From NCBI RefSeq assembly GCF_020687745.1, contig NZ_JAJEWK010000012.1, forward strand, positions 248,001 through 312,000: a DNA stretch of 64,000 nucleotides, in the 5' to 3' direction. The position numbers and the translations under genes were made by a program. Positions 18,117-26,536 of this stretch are shown in pieces. The notes beneath the pieces are model-generated. The model ran no database searches. It worked only from the letters and a program-made list of their open reading frames with translations, and was not told where the DNA came from. How positions within the stretch are numbered: the stretch's first letter is position 1; each line of letters starts with the position of its first letter. This DNA comes from Chryseobacterium sp. MFBS3-17 (GTDB lineage: Bacteria; Bacteroidota; Bacteroidia; Flavobacteriales; Weeksellaceae).

Positions 18117-19136
18117 TTATGTTAAGGCTGAACCTGCATTGATCTCTCTCATCACTTCAGCAAATAATTTCGCAGATTTAATGCGGTCTTCTGCCGAATA
18201 CATGGTAGATACAGTAATGAGTTCATCTACATTCGTTTCCCCCAGAAAGCTCACAATCTGCTTCTTTACAGTTTCCTTATCGCCCACAAAAGAAAATTTC
18301 AGCATCTGATTGACACTCGGATGGTGGAAAATCTGACGCCATTCATCGGTCATTTCTGTTGGGGGTTGTACTGCCTGCATATTGCCGGTCAGCATGCCGT
18401 AAAACATTCCGATGAGTGAAGTGAACAAATTTTCGGCTTCTGCAGTGGTCTCTGCTATAATCACGTTGATACCGGCAATGGTATAAGGCGCTTTTAAAAA
18501 TTCTGAAGGTTGAAATTCCTGTTCGTAGATGCGCAATGCGTTATACAATTGAGTAGAGGCAAAATGGCTCGCAAAAGCATAAGGTAAGCCTTTCTCAGCA
18601 GCCAGATGCGCACTGAAGGTGCTGGAACCCAGTATATAAATGGGTACGTCCTGTCCTTCTGCCAGAGCAACCCGCACTTTTGAGGTTTTGTTTGCATCCG
18701 AAAAATATTGCTGGATTTTCTGGATTTCTTCGGGAAAAGAATGTGCTGCCTGAAACGAGTCCGATCGGATGGCCTGTGCGGTTGCGGTATCGGTTCCGGC
18801 AGCTCTGCCCAGACCCAGGTCAATGCGGTTGGGGTACAGTTGCGCCAGTGTGCCAAATTGCTCTGCCACAATCAGTGGAGAATGGTTAGGAAGCATCACG
18901 CCCCCGGAACCTACTCTGATTCGTTCGGTATTTTCTGCTACATAACCTATTAAAACAGCCGTTGCAGAACTGGCTACGGTAGGAGAGTTGTGGTGTTCGG
19001 CAAACCAAAACCTTTCGTAACCGGCCTCCTCAGCCACTTTGGCCAGTGCTACCGTGCTGTTCAATGTTTCTTTTACACTGATGTTTTCAGATACGGTAGC
19101 CAGTTCCAGCAGAGAATATTTAGTATGTTTTTTCAT
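18117..19136 (-). CDS. LLM-class flavin-dependent oxidoreductase
   Basis: A 339-residue luciferase-like monooxygenase or reductase that uses FMN or F420-type flavin. The TIM-barrel motifs are YERFWFAEHHN, RVGSGGVMLPNHSPL, LGLGRAAGTD and a GSS segment before a C-terminal FVGDKETVK. The substrate is unknown; close relatives are annotated as alkanal monooxygenase-like. It forms a two-gene operon with the HxlR regulator, which suggests expression under aldehyde or oxidative stress (inference). A -7 element lies 65 bases upstream. Confidence 0.88.
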   Translation of the reverse strand: MKKHTKYSLLELATVSENISVKETLNSTVALAKVAEEAGYERFWFAEHHNSPTVASSATAVLIGYVAENTERIRVGSGGVMLPNHSPLIVAEQFGTLAQLYPNRIDLGLGRAAGTDTATAQAIRSDSFQAAHSFPEEIQKIQQYFSDANKTSKVRVALAEGQDVPIYILGSSTFSAHLAAEKGLPYAFASHFASTQLYNALRIYEQEFQPSEFLKAPYTIAGINVIIAETTAEAENLFTSLIGMFYGMLTGNMQAVQPPTEMTDEWRQIFHHPSVNQMLKFSFVGDKETVKKQIVSFLGETNVDELITVSTMYSAEDRIKSAKLFAEVMREINAGSALT

Positions 19137-19200
19137 TTTTTTTTAGTTGATGATTCTGCCTCTGTTTGGAATAATGAATTTTCGGGCAGAATGTTCTTTG

Positions 19201-19208
19201 CAAAGTTA
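19201..19208 (-). promoter_or_regulatory. -7 element of the LLM/HxlR operon
   Basis: CAAAGTTA on the plus strand, TAACTTTG on the minus strand, 65 bases before the ATG. Confidence 0.45.
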
Positions 19209-19364
19209 GTTAAAATTAACTTACCAAAAGATAGTAGTTTCCAAAAGGAAAGTAAAGCCTTAACAGAGGTCTTTGTGGCCTGCGTATGGCGGAACTAAGG
19301 TTTAGTTAATGAGATTCTGATTACACCTCCCTGACATACAGGTTATAAGTGAATGAATGAAAAT

Positions 19365-19400
19365 AAAAAAGGGTCAAAACAGACGATTCTGTTCTGACCC
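19365..19400 (-). terminator. Terminator after tRNA-Pro
   Basis: On the minus strand GGGTCAGAACAG pairs with CTGTTTTGACCC (one G-T pair), followed by TTTTTT. Confidence 0.8.
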
Positions 19401-19406
19401 GCGAAG

Positions 19407-19480
19407 TCGGGATAACTGGATTCGAACCAGCGACCCCTTGCACCCCATGCAAGTACGCTACCAGGCTGCGCTATATCCCG
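19407..19480 (-). tRNA. tRNA-Pro (anticodon GGG)
   Basis: The minus strand folds as a 74-base cloverleaf. Acceptor CGGGATA pairs with TATCCCG plus A73. The D-arm region is GCGCAGCCTGGTAGCG. The anticodon stem CTTGC/GCAAG encloses loop ATGGGGT, giving anticodon GGG. The T-arm contains GGTTCGAATCC. CCA is not encoded. The gene lies just 20 bases downstream of the zinc-ribbon protein gene on the same strand. Confidence 0.95.
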
Positions 19481-19499
19481 TTTCGAAGTGCGAAAATAA

Positions 19500-19850
19500 T
19501 CATTCTTTTCGAACCAGCAAAATCCAGTCGTCATCCAGAAATTTATACCCGATATCATAGACAAACCGGTACTCGGCTCCGTTTTTATAAACCCGGAGTT
19601 GCGTAAAGTAGTCAAAAGTAAATTCTGCCGCCATCAGTTTCGTGCGGGTGGTCTTGGCCTTACCATCTACAAAGCGATGTTCAGCAAGAATCCTGTGGTT
19701 TTTCCTGAGTTTATTGTTGATGGTGCGCATCAGATTACTCGAATCCTTGTTCTGTTTATTGTTAAAAGTGTTCCGGCAGCTGTCTGAACAGAATTTTTTA
19801 TCTGATCTTCCATGAATCCGGTCACCACATTCCAGACATGTGTTCATCAT
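19500..19850 (-). CDS. Small zinc-ribbon protein of unknown function
   Basis: A 116-residue protein with an N-terminal zinc ribbon (CLECGDRIHGRSDKKFCSDSC: two CxxC-type pairs) followed by a basic helical stretch (RTINNKLRKNHRIL) and a C-terminal beta-rich domain ending WILLVRKE. The domain plan resembles DUF2116-like Zn-ribbon proteins of Bacteroidota, whose role is unknown. Its start codon is one base past the stop of the VOC protein gene, so the two are co-transcribed and probably coupled. tRNA-Pro follows on the same strand. Confidence 0.75.
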   Translation of the reverse strand: MMNTCLECGDRIHGRSDKKFCSDSCRNTFNNKQNKDSSNLMRTINNKLRKNHRILAEHRFVDGKAKTTRTKLMAAEFTFDYFTQLRVYKNGAEYRFVYDIGYKFLDDDWILLVRKE

Positions 19851-19851
19851 T

Positions 19852-20250
19852 TCAGATTTTTATTGGATTGGCAAAAGCGATAATATGACCATCGGGGTCT
19901 GCCACATAACCGGCAGTGTGTCCCCAGGTTCTGTCCTGTACGGGACTGATGGCGCGGGCACCTGCTTCCACAGCCCGCCGGAAATCTTCATCCGGATCTG
20001 CGGTGTGAAAGTACAGCTCACATCGTGGAATCCCGTTTCCGGACGCAGGATCGGGGGTATGGTCTTCCAGTATTTTCCGGATTCCCTTTTCGGGCATCAA
20101 GCCAAGGATAAAATGATCCGTCAGGTGGAATTCGGTCATGCCGGCAACATGCAGTTCCGGCTGTTGCATCAGGATTTTTTCATAAAAAACCCGGCTTACT
20201 TCCTGATCAGCGACATACAATATCGTATGGATTTTCTTTAAAGGTTTCAT
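19852..20250 (-). CDS. VOC-family (glyoxalase/bleomycin-resistance fold) protein
   Basis: A 132-residue single-chain vicinal-oxygen-chelate protein. It starts KKIHTILYVADQEVSRVFYEKIL, the classic first beta-alpha unit, and ends GHTAGYVADPDGHIIAFA, whose DPDGHxxxF signature carries a metal-ligand or binding residue. Metal-ligand sets differ between subfamilies, so enzyme or drug-binding activity cannot be told. It overlaps no neighbour and heads the two-gene unit with the zinc-ribbon protein. Confidence 0.85.
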   Translation of the reverse strand: MKPLKKIHTILYVADQEVSRVFYEKILMQQPELHVAGMTEFHLTDHFILGLMPEKGIRKILEDHTPDPASGNGIPRCELYFHTADPDEDFRRAVEAGARAISPVQDRTWGHTAGYVADPDGHIIAFANPIKI

Positions 20251-20278
20251 GCAATCGGGATTTTAATCAAATATAACA

Positions 20279-20334
20279 AAAAATATCCGTGTACAAACGG
20301 ATATTTTTATAGAAACGAGGCAGATAACCTCGTT
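20279..20334 (-). terminator. Two adjacent hairpins after the T9SS-domain gene
   Basis: AAAATATCCGT and ACGGATATTTT pair at 20280-20307 and have T-rich flanks on both strands. A second stem AACGAGG/CCTCGTT lies at 20314-20334. On the minus strand they follow the stop at 20353. Confidence 0.7.
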
Positions 20335-20352
20335 ATATTCTAAATAATTAGA

Positions 20353-20700
20353 TTACTGCTTAATGATTTGCTTAATTTTCTGAGTATTGTCACTCAGTGT
20401 ATATCTCATCAGATATTTACCCGGTCTCAGTTTTTCCAGATTAATCTCTGCGGCGTTACTGTTTACAGAGTAACTGGCCACCTGCATACCCAGTATGGAG
20501 AAAAAAGATACAGATTTAATACGCACAGAAGAATCTTTGGCTTTCAGCAATATCACATCCTTGGTAGGATTGGGATAGGCAACCAAAGCTGCATCATCGT
20601 TCCGGGAAGTGGCTACAGCGTTGTCTCTCGATTGTGCCGAGAGCTCGCCTGCTGCAAAGCCAAAGCCTGAAAACAGTATCAGGAATAAAATTTTTTTCAT
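20353..20700 (-). CDS. Very short secreted protein with T9SS type A sorting domain
   Basis: The protein of about 115 residues starts at MKKILFLILFSG with a signal peptide ending near SAQ. A linker of about 25 residues follows, and then a complete type IX secretion (Por) C-terminal sorting domain: AALVAYPNPTKDVILL, SFFSILGMQVAS, LRPGKYLMRY and the terminal KQIIKQ. Such domains direct cargo across the outer membrane and are cleaved off. Here almost nothing is left as cargo. The upstream in-frame ATG at 20721 would add seven residues before the signal peptide and is less likely. It has no partner genes. Confidence 0.85.
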   Translation of the reverse strand: MKKILFLILFSGFGFAAGELSAQSRDNAVATSRNDDAALVAYPNPTKDVILLKAKDSSVRIKSVSFFSILGMQVASYSVNSNAAEINLEKLRPGKYLMRYTLSDNTQKIKQIIKQ

Positions 20701-20833
20701 ATAAAATTTGTTGTTATACAATACATCTCTATACGAAGATAGGAAATTTAAATGAACTTACAATAGTTTTTTACATTTTCTATTGTTAATTTTGTTGACG
20801 CAAAAATAATACCAATTTTAAAGATTTGCAAAA

Positions 20834-21826
20834 ATGATTATTTATTCCAGAAACAGACGATTAAGAACCAGTGCTGCCCTCAGAAGTTTGGTGCAGGAAA
20901 CGGTGCTCACGACCAGTGATTTTGTAATGCCGATATTTGTAATGGAGGGTCAGAACCGCCAGGAACCTATAGCTTCTATGCCCGGAATCTACCGCCGCAC
21001 ACTGGATCTCACGGTACAGGAATGCCGGGAGCTGTTCTCCCTGGGAGTGAAAGCGGTGAATCTTTATATGAAAGTTTCAGATGATCTGAAAGATAACACC
21101 GGAAAAGAAGCGTGGAATCCGAACGGACTCATGCAGAACACCATCAGAGCCATCAAGGATGCCGTGCCGGAAATGGTGGTAATGCCGGATGTAGCACTGG
21201 ATCCGTATTCCATCTATGGGCACGACGGAATTATCACCAATGGAAAAGTAGATAATGATGCGACCAATGATTCCCTGGTCAAAATGTCAGTCTCCCATGC
21301 AGAAGCCGGGGCAGATATTGTGGCACCCAGTGATATGATGGATGGCAGGGTAGCGGCCATACGTACCGGACTGGAAGAAAGTGGCTTTACCGATGTGGGC
21401 ATTTTGAGTTATGCAGCCAAATATGCCAGTTCATTCTACGGCCCGTTCAGATCTGCTCTGGATTCGGCGCCAAAAGAAACTGTGGATATTCCCAAAGATA
21501 AAAAGACCTACCAGATGGACTTTCATAATTCCCGGGAAGCCATGGATGAAGTGCTGAAGGATGTGGCCGAAGGCGCAGATATCATCATGATCAAACCCGG
21601 TATGCCTTATCTGGATATTGTGTCCCAGGTGCGCCAGGCCATAGATTTACCCATTGCGGTGTACAATGTTTCCGGAGAATATGCCATGCTGAAGGCTGCC
21701 GCACAAAACGGCTGGCTGGACAACGATCAGGCGATTATAGAAAGCCTGACCTGCATCAAAAGAGCCGGTGCCGATATGATTTTCACCTACGCGGCAAAAG
21801 AGGCTGCTGTTTTGCTGAATCAGTAA
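20834..21826 (+). CDS. hemB: Delta-aminolevulinic acid dehydratase (porphobilinogen synthase)
   Basis: It condenses two 5-aminolevulinate molecules to porphobilinogen, the second shared step of heme, siroheme and cobalamin synthesis. The 330-residue length is normal for the family. Active-site features are the two lysines in SYAAKYAS and IMIKPGMPYLD, the metal and magnesium-binding segment DVALDPYSIYGHDG, and YNVSGEYAM near the C-terminus. The segment MPDVALDPYS lacks the cysteine cluster of zinc-type enzymes, so a magnesium-type site is likely. It is a single-gene unit with a terminator. Confidence 0.97.
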   Translation: MIIYSRNRRLRTSAALRSLVQETVLTTSDFVMPIFVMEGQNRQEPIASMPGIYRRTLDLTVQECRELFSLGVKAVNLYMKVSDDLKDNTGKEAWNPNGLMQNTIRAIKDAVPEMVVMPDVALDPYSIYGHDGIITNGKVDNDATNDSLVKMSVSHAEAGADIVAPSDMMDGRVAAIRTGLEESGFTDVGILSYAAKYASSFYGPFRSALDSAPKETVDIPKDKKTYQMDFHNSREAMDEVLKDVAEGADIIMIKPGMPYLDIVSQVRQAIDLPIAVYNVSGEYAMLKAAAQNGWLDNDQAIIESLTCIKRAGADMIFTYAAKEAAVLLNQ

Positions 21827-21850
21827 TTTCTTACTATTCATCCGTTAAAA

Positions 21851-21880
21851 AAAATCTTCGCCCTGGTGAAGATTTTTTTT
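21851..21880 (+). terminator. hemB terminator
   Basis: AAAATCTTC and GAAGATTTT form a stem followed by a run of T. It begins 24 bases after the stop codon. Confidence 0.8.
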
Positions 21881-21906
21881 ATTTGTCAATGCCTTACAAG
21901 CCGTTG

Positions 21907-22239
21907 TTAAAACCAGGGTTTCTGATTTCGGATATAGGTATTGTCAAACTGCTCATCTGGCATGGTGAGGTAAATAATGCCTTCTATTAGCGGGATTACT
22001 ACCACGACCGGATACAGAAAGCTGCCCACACCACAGGTGATAATGGTGAGCAGAGGCAAGATAATCAGTGTGGAAAGCAGAAGGATAATTCCTTCCTTGT
22101 TATATCCCATGTAAAATTTATGAATGCCCAGGGCACCCAGTAGAATAGCCAGAATTCCCGCCACGAGCTTCTTCTCAGATTGATAATTGGGGTTATTTGC
22201 AGGTCCTTCCGGTGGATTATTGTAGCCGTATGTTTCCAT
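21907..22239 (-). CDS. TM2-domain membrane protein
   Basis: A 110-residue inner-membrane protein. The TM2 domain is clear: KKLVAGILAILLGALGIHKFYMGYNKEGIILLL, the usual first membrane helix, GxxGxHxFYxG turn and second helix start, then a further hydrophobic stretch ending in IIYLTMPDEQFDNTY. The N-terminal 24 residues are proline- and asparagine-rich. TM2 proteins are widespread and poorly understood. I chose METYGYNN at 22239 over the ATG 117 bases upstream, because the extra residues are not conserved-looking and read into the lptB promoter region. Confidence 0.85.
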   Translation of the reverse strand: METYGYNNPPEGPANNPNYQSEKKLVAGILAILLGALGIHKFYMGYNKEGIILLLSTLIILPLLTIITCGVGSFLYPVVVVIPLIEGIIYLTMPDEQFDNTYIRNQKPWF

Positions 22240-22365
22240 AATTTTAATTTTAAGTGTTAAAGATACAAATTTGAGCGTAAAAATACCGTGCTGAATCTCC
22301 AAAAACCGCATCATGAAAATACGATATAAATCCCGCCCGCAGCACAGCGCTTTCATCTATTTTGT

Positions 22366-22373
22366 TATATTTG
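22366..22373 (+). promoter_or_regulatory. -7 element of lptB, giving an almost leaderless mRNA
   Basis: TATATTTG ends four bases before the lptB ATG at 22378. Transcription from it would begin at or within the start codon region. Confidence 0.55.
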
Positions 22374-22377
22374 CTTC

Positions 22378-23439
22378 ATGATTTTACGCGGAGAGCATTT
22401 AATAAAGGAATACGGTCCGAAAAAGGTAGTAAAAGGCGTTTCTGTGGAGGTTTCACAGGGAGAAATTGTAGGGCTGCTGGGACCTAATGGTGCCGGCAAA
22501 ACCACCTCTTTCTACATGATTGTAGGGCTGGTGAAACCAACTTCCGGCAAGATTTTTCTGGATAATAAGGACATCACCTCAGATGCCATGTACCGCCGTG
22601 CACAAAAGGGTATCGGTTATCTGGCTCAGGAGGCATCGGTATTCCGTAAACTTTCTGTAGAAGACAATATTCTGGGCGTTTTACAACTCACCAATCTCTC
22701 CAAAAGGGAACAGCAAATCAAGTGTGATGAACTTATCGAAGAATTTTCGCTGCAGCATGTTCGTAAAAACCGCGGTGACCTGCTTTCCGGGGGCGAGAGA
22801 CGCCGGACTGAGATTGCACGTTGTCTGGCCACCAGTCCTAATTTTATATTGCTGGATGAGCCGTTTGCCGGGGTAGACCCCATTGCGGTGGAAGATATTC
22901 AGAAAATTGTGCGCAGTCTGGTGGACAAGAATATCGGGATACTGATCACAGACCACAACGTACAGCAGACTTTGGCCATTACCCATAAAACCTATATTAT
23001 GTTTGAAGGGAAAATCCTGAAAGAAGGGCTGCCACATGATCTGGCCAATGATCCGCAGGTGCGCGAGGCTTATCTGGGCGAAAATTTCGTGTACCAGGAT
23101 ATTCTGAATAAAGACCGCAAAAAAACCTATGTGTATAACATCTGGGCCGGAAATTTCGACAGTAAAAACCATTTCCAGAATTTTGTGGATGCGCATTTTG
23201 ATACCGCAAACAATTACCGGCTCATGTATGGTTTTGAAGACATCAGTTTTGCATCACTGGCCAATTCTGAAATTGAATTCATCTTCAATGAAGTGGTAGA
23301 TAAAAATGCCAACAATGCCTTTCTCTTTCAGAAAAAAGAACTGAATTCCAGCTATTCTCTGGAGCAGGCAGAGGCAGATTCACAGGCAAAAAGCCACCCC
23401 GAACTGCATTATCTCACGAGCTATACCTATGGGAACTAA
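22378..23439 (+). CDS. lptB: LPS export ABC transporter ATPase LptB with C-terminal extension
   Basis: This is the cytoplasmic ATPase that powers lipopolysaccharide extraction from the inner membrane with LptF/G/C. Walker A is GPNGAGKTT, the Q-loop is LAQEASVF, the signature is LSGGERRR, Walker B is FILLDEPFAGVDP, and the switch is TDHNV. Residues 1 to about 235 match the normal 240-residue protein. About 118 further residues (from FVYQDILNKDRKK to TSYTYGN) form an acidic, aromatic-rich tail without membrane segments that I do not recognise. The extension is in the same frame with no sign of a junction. lptF and lptG are not in the window. Confidence 0.92.
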   Translation: MILRGEHLIKEYGPKKVVKGVSVEVSQGEIVGLLGPNGAGKTTSFYMIVGLVKPTSGKIFLDNKDITSDAMYRRAQKGIGYLAQEASVFRKLSVEDNILGVLQLTNLSKREQQIKCDELIEEFSLQHVRKNRGDLLSGGERRRTEIARCLATSPNFILLDEPFAGVDPIAVEDIQKIVRSLVDKNIGILITDHNVQQTLAITHKTYIMFEGKILKEGLPHDLANDPQVREAYLGENFVYQDILNKDRKKTYVYNIWAGNFDSKNHFQNFVDAHFDTANNYRLMYGFEDISFASLANSEIEFIFNEVVDKNANNAFLFQKKELNSSYSLEQAEADSQAKSHPELHYLTSYTYGN

Positions 23440-23514
23440 AACTGCGCTTTCGTTTTTTTTCATATTTTAGAGGCTTGTTTCCTATGGGGCGACAATCAGG
23501 AATTCTAAACAATT

Positions 23515-25323
23515 ATGGCAAAACCCTTCAAAAGAACCAGCAATTTAATCGGGATATTCAAACAACTGTACCCTTTCATAAAACCCTATCGTTTTATGAT
23601 TTACGGCACGCTGTTTCTCACATTTCTGGGTGCACTCGCTGCACAGGTGAATCCGCTGGTCCTGCAATATACGGTAGATGAAGTGACCAAACTGACAGAC
23701 CAGGAAAACCCAATGACCGAGGGAATCCATATTCTGGTGGTCATCTCCGCGATTTTGCTGGGTAAGGAACTGGCCAATATTTTCATCCAGTTCGGTCAGA
23801 AATTTTATGGAGAAAAAATCAGAATTAATGTGAGCAGCGTTCTCGCTCAGAAAGCCATAGATAAAATTCTGGATTACCGGATTGCCTATTTTATGGACGA
23901 GGATCACGGCATGGGAAAATTGCAGACCCGCATAGACCGTGGAATTGAAAGTCTTACGAAACTGGTGCAGAACTTTTTCATTGATATTCTGCCCTTGTTC
24001 TCCAATGCCATCATTGCATTGGTCATCATGTACATGCAGAATGTGTATGTGGGACTGGTCTCTACCGTGGTAGTGCCCATCTATTTTTATGTAAGCTCAC
24101 TTCAGGCTAAAAAATTGGCAGGAGTGCGCCGCACTTTGAGAAATCAGCGGGAACAGAAAACCTCCGGACTGCTGAATCTCATTCAGTCCATTATGGTCAT
24201 CAAAAGTTTTGTGCGGGAAAAATTTGAAGGTAAAAAGCAATATGATCTTCAGATGCAACTCATGGAAAGCCAACTGTACACCCGCCGTACCAACTTTATT
24301 TATGACGGACTGAAGACCTTTATAGAACAGTTTGGGGTGGTACTCATTATTTTGCTCACTGTTTTTCTGGTACTGGATCAGCAAATGACCATCGGCGCTA
24401 TCATGCTGCACATCATGCTTTTTAATAATGTTTCTGCGCCCATACGGCAGTTACACAGAATTTACGATGATATGAATGATGCCTTTATCTATGCCGAAGG
24501 CTACTTTGATATTCTGAATGCAGATGATGAAATAGAACCCAGCGGGGTGGTGGCTGGAACCAATATCCGGGGCAATTTTGAACTTCGGAATGTGAACTTT
24601 TCTTATCCCAATGGTACCCGTGCTTTGCATAATGTTTCGATGATGATTGAGAACGGAAAAACCACCGCCTTGGTCGGCCTCAGCGGCGCAGGAAAATCTA
24701 CAGTCATTAATCTTCTGTGTAAATTTTACCTGCCGGACTCCGGAAACATCCTACTGGACGGGACTGACCTCAATGATTATGAAAACAGCTATTTGCGCAG
24801 TGACATCGGGCTGGTGCTGCAGCGGAATCATATTTTCCAGGGAAGTATAGAGGATAATATACGGTACGGTAATATGAATGCAACCTTCGAGGAGATTGAA
24901 ACTGCAGCCAAAAAGGCGTACCTGCATGATCAGATTATGGATTTGCCAGAGCAGTATCAGCATGATGCCACCCAACTGTCCGGTGGTCAGCAGCAGCGCA
25001 TTGCCATTGCGAGATTGTTCCTGAAAGATCCGCCGATTATTTTTCTGGATGAGCCTACCGCCAGCCTGGATGCGATTGCCACCGAGCAGATCAAAAACTC
25101 CCTGGATGCCATCAAAAGAGGAAGAACCGTCATCATTATTTCCCATTCATTATCTCAGATTCTGGACAGTGATGCCATCTACGTCATGAAAAAAGGCGAA
25201 GTAACGGAACAGGGAACCCATGATGAACTGATGCAGAAAAACGGGGTGTATCGTGAAATCTTTGACGCCTCCGCCCGTAGTTTAAACCTTGATAAACTGG
25301 TAAACTCCTACCACCAAAATTAA
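23515..25323 (+). CDS. ABC exporter, fused permease and ATPase (MsbA-like)
   Basis: A 602-residue half-transporter that dimerises to export lipids, drugs or peptides. The N-terminal half has six predicted membrane helices (first at about residues 25-45). The C-terminal ATPase has Walker A GLSGAGKST, Q-loop VLQRNHIF, signature LSGGQQQR, Walker B IIFLDEPTASLD and switch ISHSLSQI. Placed directly after lptB, it could flip lipid A core, but many Bacteroidota carry several such genes and the substrate is open. The lipoprotein gene follows after six bases, so they are co-transcribed. Confidence 0.9.
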   Translation: MAKPFKRTSNLIGIFKQLYPFIKPYRFMIYGTLFLTFLGALAAQVNPLVLQYTVDEVTKLTDQENPMTEGIHILVVISAILLGKELANIFIQFGQKFYGEKIRINVSSVLAQKAIDKILDYRIAYFMDEDHGMGKLQTRIDRGIESLTKLVQNFFIDILPLFSNAIIALVIMYMQNVYVGLVSTVVVPIYFYVSSLQAKKLAGVRRTLRNQREQKTSGLLNLIQSIMVIKSFVREKFEGKKQYDLQMQLMESQLYTRRTNFIYDGLKTFIEQFGVVLIILLTVFLVLDQQMTIGAIMLHIMLFNNVSAPIRQLHRIYDDMNDAFIYAEGYFDILNADDEIEPSGVVAGTNIRGNFELRNVNFSYPNGTRALHNVSMMIENGKTTALVGLSGAGKSTVINLLCKFYLPDSGNILLDGTDLNDYENSYLRSDIGLVLQRNHIFQGSIEDNIRYGNMNATFEEIETAAKKAYLHDQIMDLPEQYQHDATQLSGGQQQRIAIARLFLKDPPIIFLDEPTASLDAIATEQIKNSLDAIKRGRTVIIISHSLSQILDSDAIYVMKKGEVTEQGTHDELMQKNGVYREIFDASARSLNLDKLVNSYHQN

Positions 25324-25329
25324 AAAATT

Positions 25330-25905
25330 ATGAAAAAATACATTCTTGCTTTTGCCATACCGGGAATTTTAGTCTCCTGTAACAAGCTGGAAGAACAGGT
25401 AAACCAAACTGTGAATGCAGCAGCCGGCAAAGCAGAGCAGAAAGCTGCGGAATTGCTGCAGGAAACGGTAAATGAACAGTTGAATAAAGTGGTAAATTCT
25501 GAAAGCGTACCCTATGCAAGCGTTTTTCCGGGTACTGAAGGTTTTACCAAAGAAGAAACAGGAAGAAAGGTAGAAATGCCCGGCGGAGGTGCGTATTTTG
25601 TTTTCAAACTGAAAACAGAAGACCGCGACGGACTTCTGAAATCCCTTGCTGCCCAGCCTGCTACAGATGAATCCAAATCTTCGGCAGAATACACCAAAAT
25701 AGACGGCGCCGGGATTATGGATAAATTGTCTTTTTTTGAGAAATTCCTCCCTGACGGCACGATTGATACCCGTTTTCTGGATCAGATAAGAAATGATAAA
25801 ACCACCGAGTTTTACAAAGTAAAACGCTACCCGAATTCGAGTACTGTGATTTACAATCCGGCTTCGGGTATGGTTTATCAGTTTGTAGAAGTAGCCAAAA
25901 ACTAA
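25330..25905 (+). CDS. Lipoprotein of unknown function
   Basis: A 191-residue protein with a lipobox (GILVSC, cysteine at residue 17) and then an alanine- and glutamine-rich helix (KLEEQVNQTVNAAAGKAEQ) resembling an amphipathic coiled coil. After residue 70 it is a small mixed domain with GGGAYFVFKL and a C-terminal YNPASGMVYQFVE. I do not recognise the family. It begins six bases after the ABC exporter gene and precedes the cobalamin adenosyltransferase, so it sits in a four-gene run ending at thiN. A periplasmic role beside the exporter is possible but unsupported. Confidence 0.75.
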   Translation: MKKYILAFAIPGILVSCNKLEEQVNQTVNAAAGKAEQKAAELLQETVNEQLNKVVNSESVPYASVFPGTEGFTKEETGRKVEMPGGGAYFVFKLKTEDRDGLLKSLAAQPATDESKSSAEYTKIDGAGIMDKLSFFEKFLPDGTIDTRFLDQIRNDKTTEFYKVKRYPNSSTVIYNPASGMVYQFVEVAKN

Positions 25906-25933
25906 TACATTAACCATTTTTAAAGCATTAACA

Positions 25934-26509
25934 ATGAAAATATATACCAAAACCGGGGATAAGGGAGATACTGCACTGTACGGCGGAACCCGCGTGTCCA
26001 AGGCTTCTGCCCGGGTAGATTCTTACGGAAATATTGATGAGCTGAATTCCTTTATAGGACTGGCCAAAAGTGAAATCAACGATGAAAAAGTACTGGCGCA
26101 GCTGAAGAAGATACAGTTTGACCTCTTCACTGTAGGCTCAGAAAGTGCCACGCCGGCAGATAAACTCATTTTGGCCAATGGAAAATCCCGACTCAGCCTG
26201 ATGATTTCTGACCGGGAAATTGAGGAACTGGAACAGTGGATGGACGAATACGAAACAGATCTGGAGCCCTTGCAATACTTTATACTTCCCGGAGGCGGAA
26301 AATCTGCTACAGCACTTCATGTGTGCAGAACCGTTTGTAGAAGGGCAGAAAGGGGATTGGTTTTGCTGAATGAAACCGAAGAAATCCGTGCGGAACTCAT
26401 TAAATACCTGAACCGGCTCTCAGATTATCTGTTTATGCTGGCCCGTTACATCTCAAAAATATCCGGAGAGCAGGAAGAGTTCTGGAATCCCTCCGAAAGA
26501 GGTCAGTAA
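25934..26509 (+). CDS. PduO-type cob(I)alamin adenosyltransferase
   Basis: It transfers the adenosyl group of ATP to cob(I)alamin to make adenosylcobalamin. The 191-residue protein has the ATP-binding N-terminus MKIYTKTGDKGDTALYGG, the helix motif SYGNIDELNSFIGLAK, a PGGGKSATALHVCRTVCRRAER segment typical of the family, and the C-terminal NRLSDYLFMLARY. Cells with class II ribonucleotide reductase need its product, and nrdJ is at 3296. Methylmalonyl-CoA mutase may be another client, but it is not in the window. It lies 28 bases after the lipoprotein gene and 27 bases before thiN. Confidence 0.95.
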   Translation: MKIYTKTGDKGDTALYGGTRVSKASARVDSYGNIDELNSFIGLAKSEINDEKVLAQLKKIQFDLFTVGSESATPADKLILANGKSRLSLMISDREIEELEQWMDEYETDLEPLQYFILPGGGKSATALHVCRTVCRRAERGLVLLNETEEIRAELIKYLNRLSDYLFMLARYISKISGEQEEFWNPSERGQ

Positions 26510-26536
26510 AACCCATTGTTGACCTGCCATTGAATC

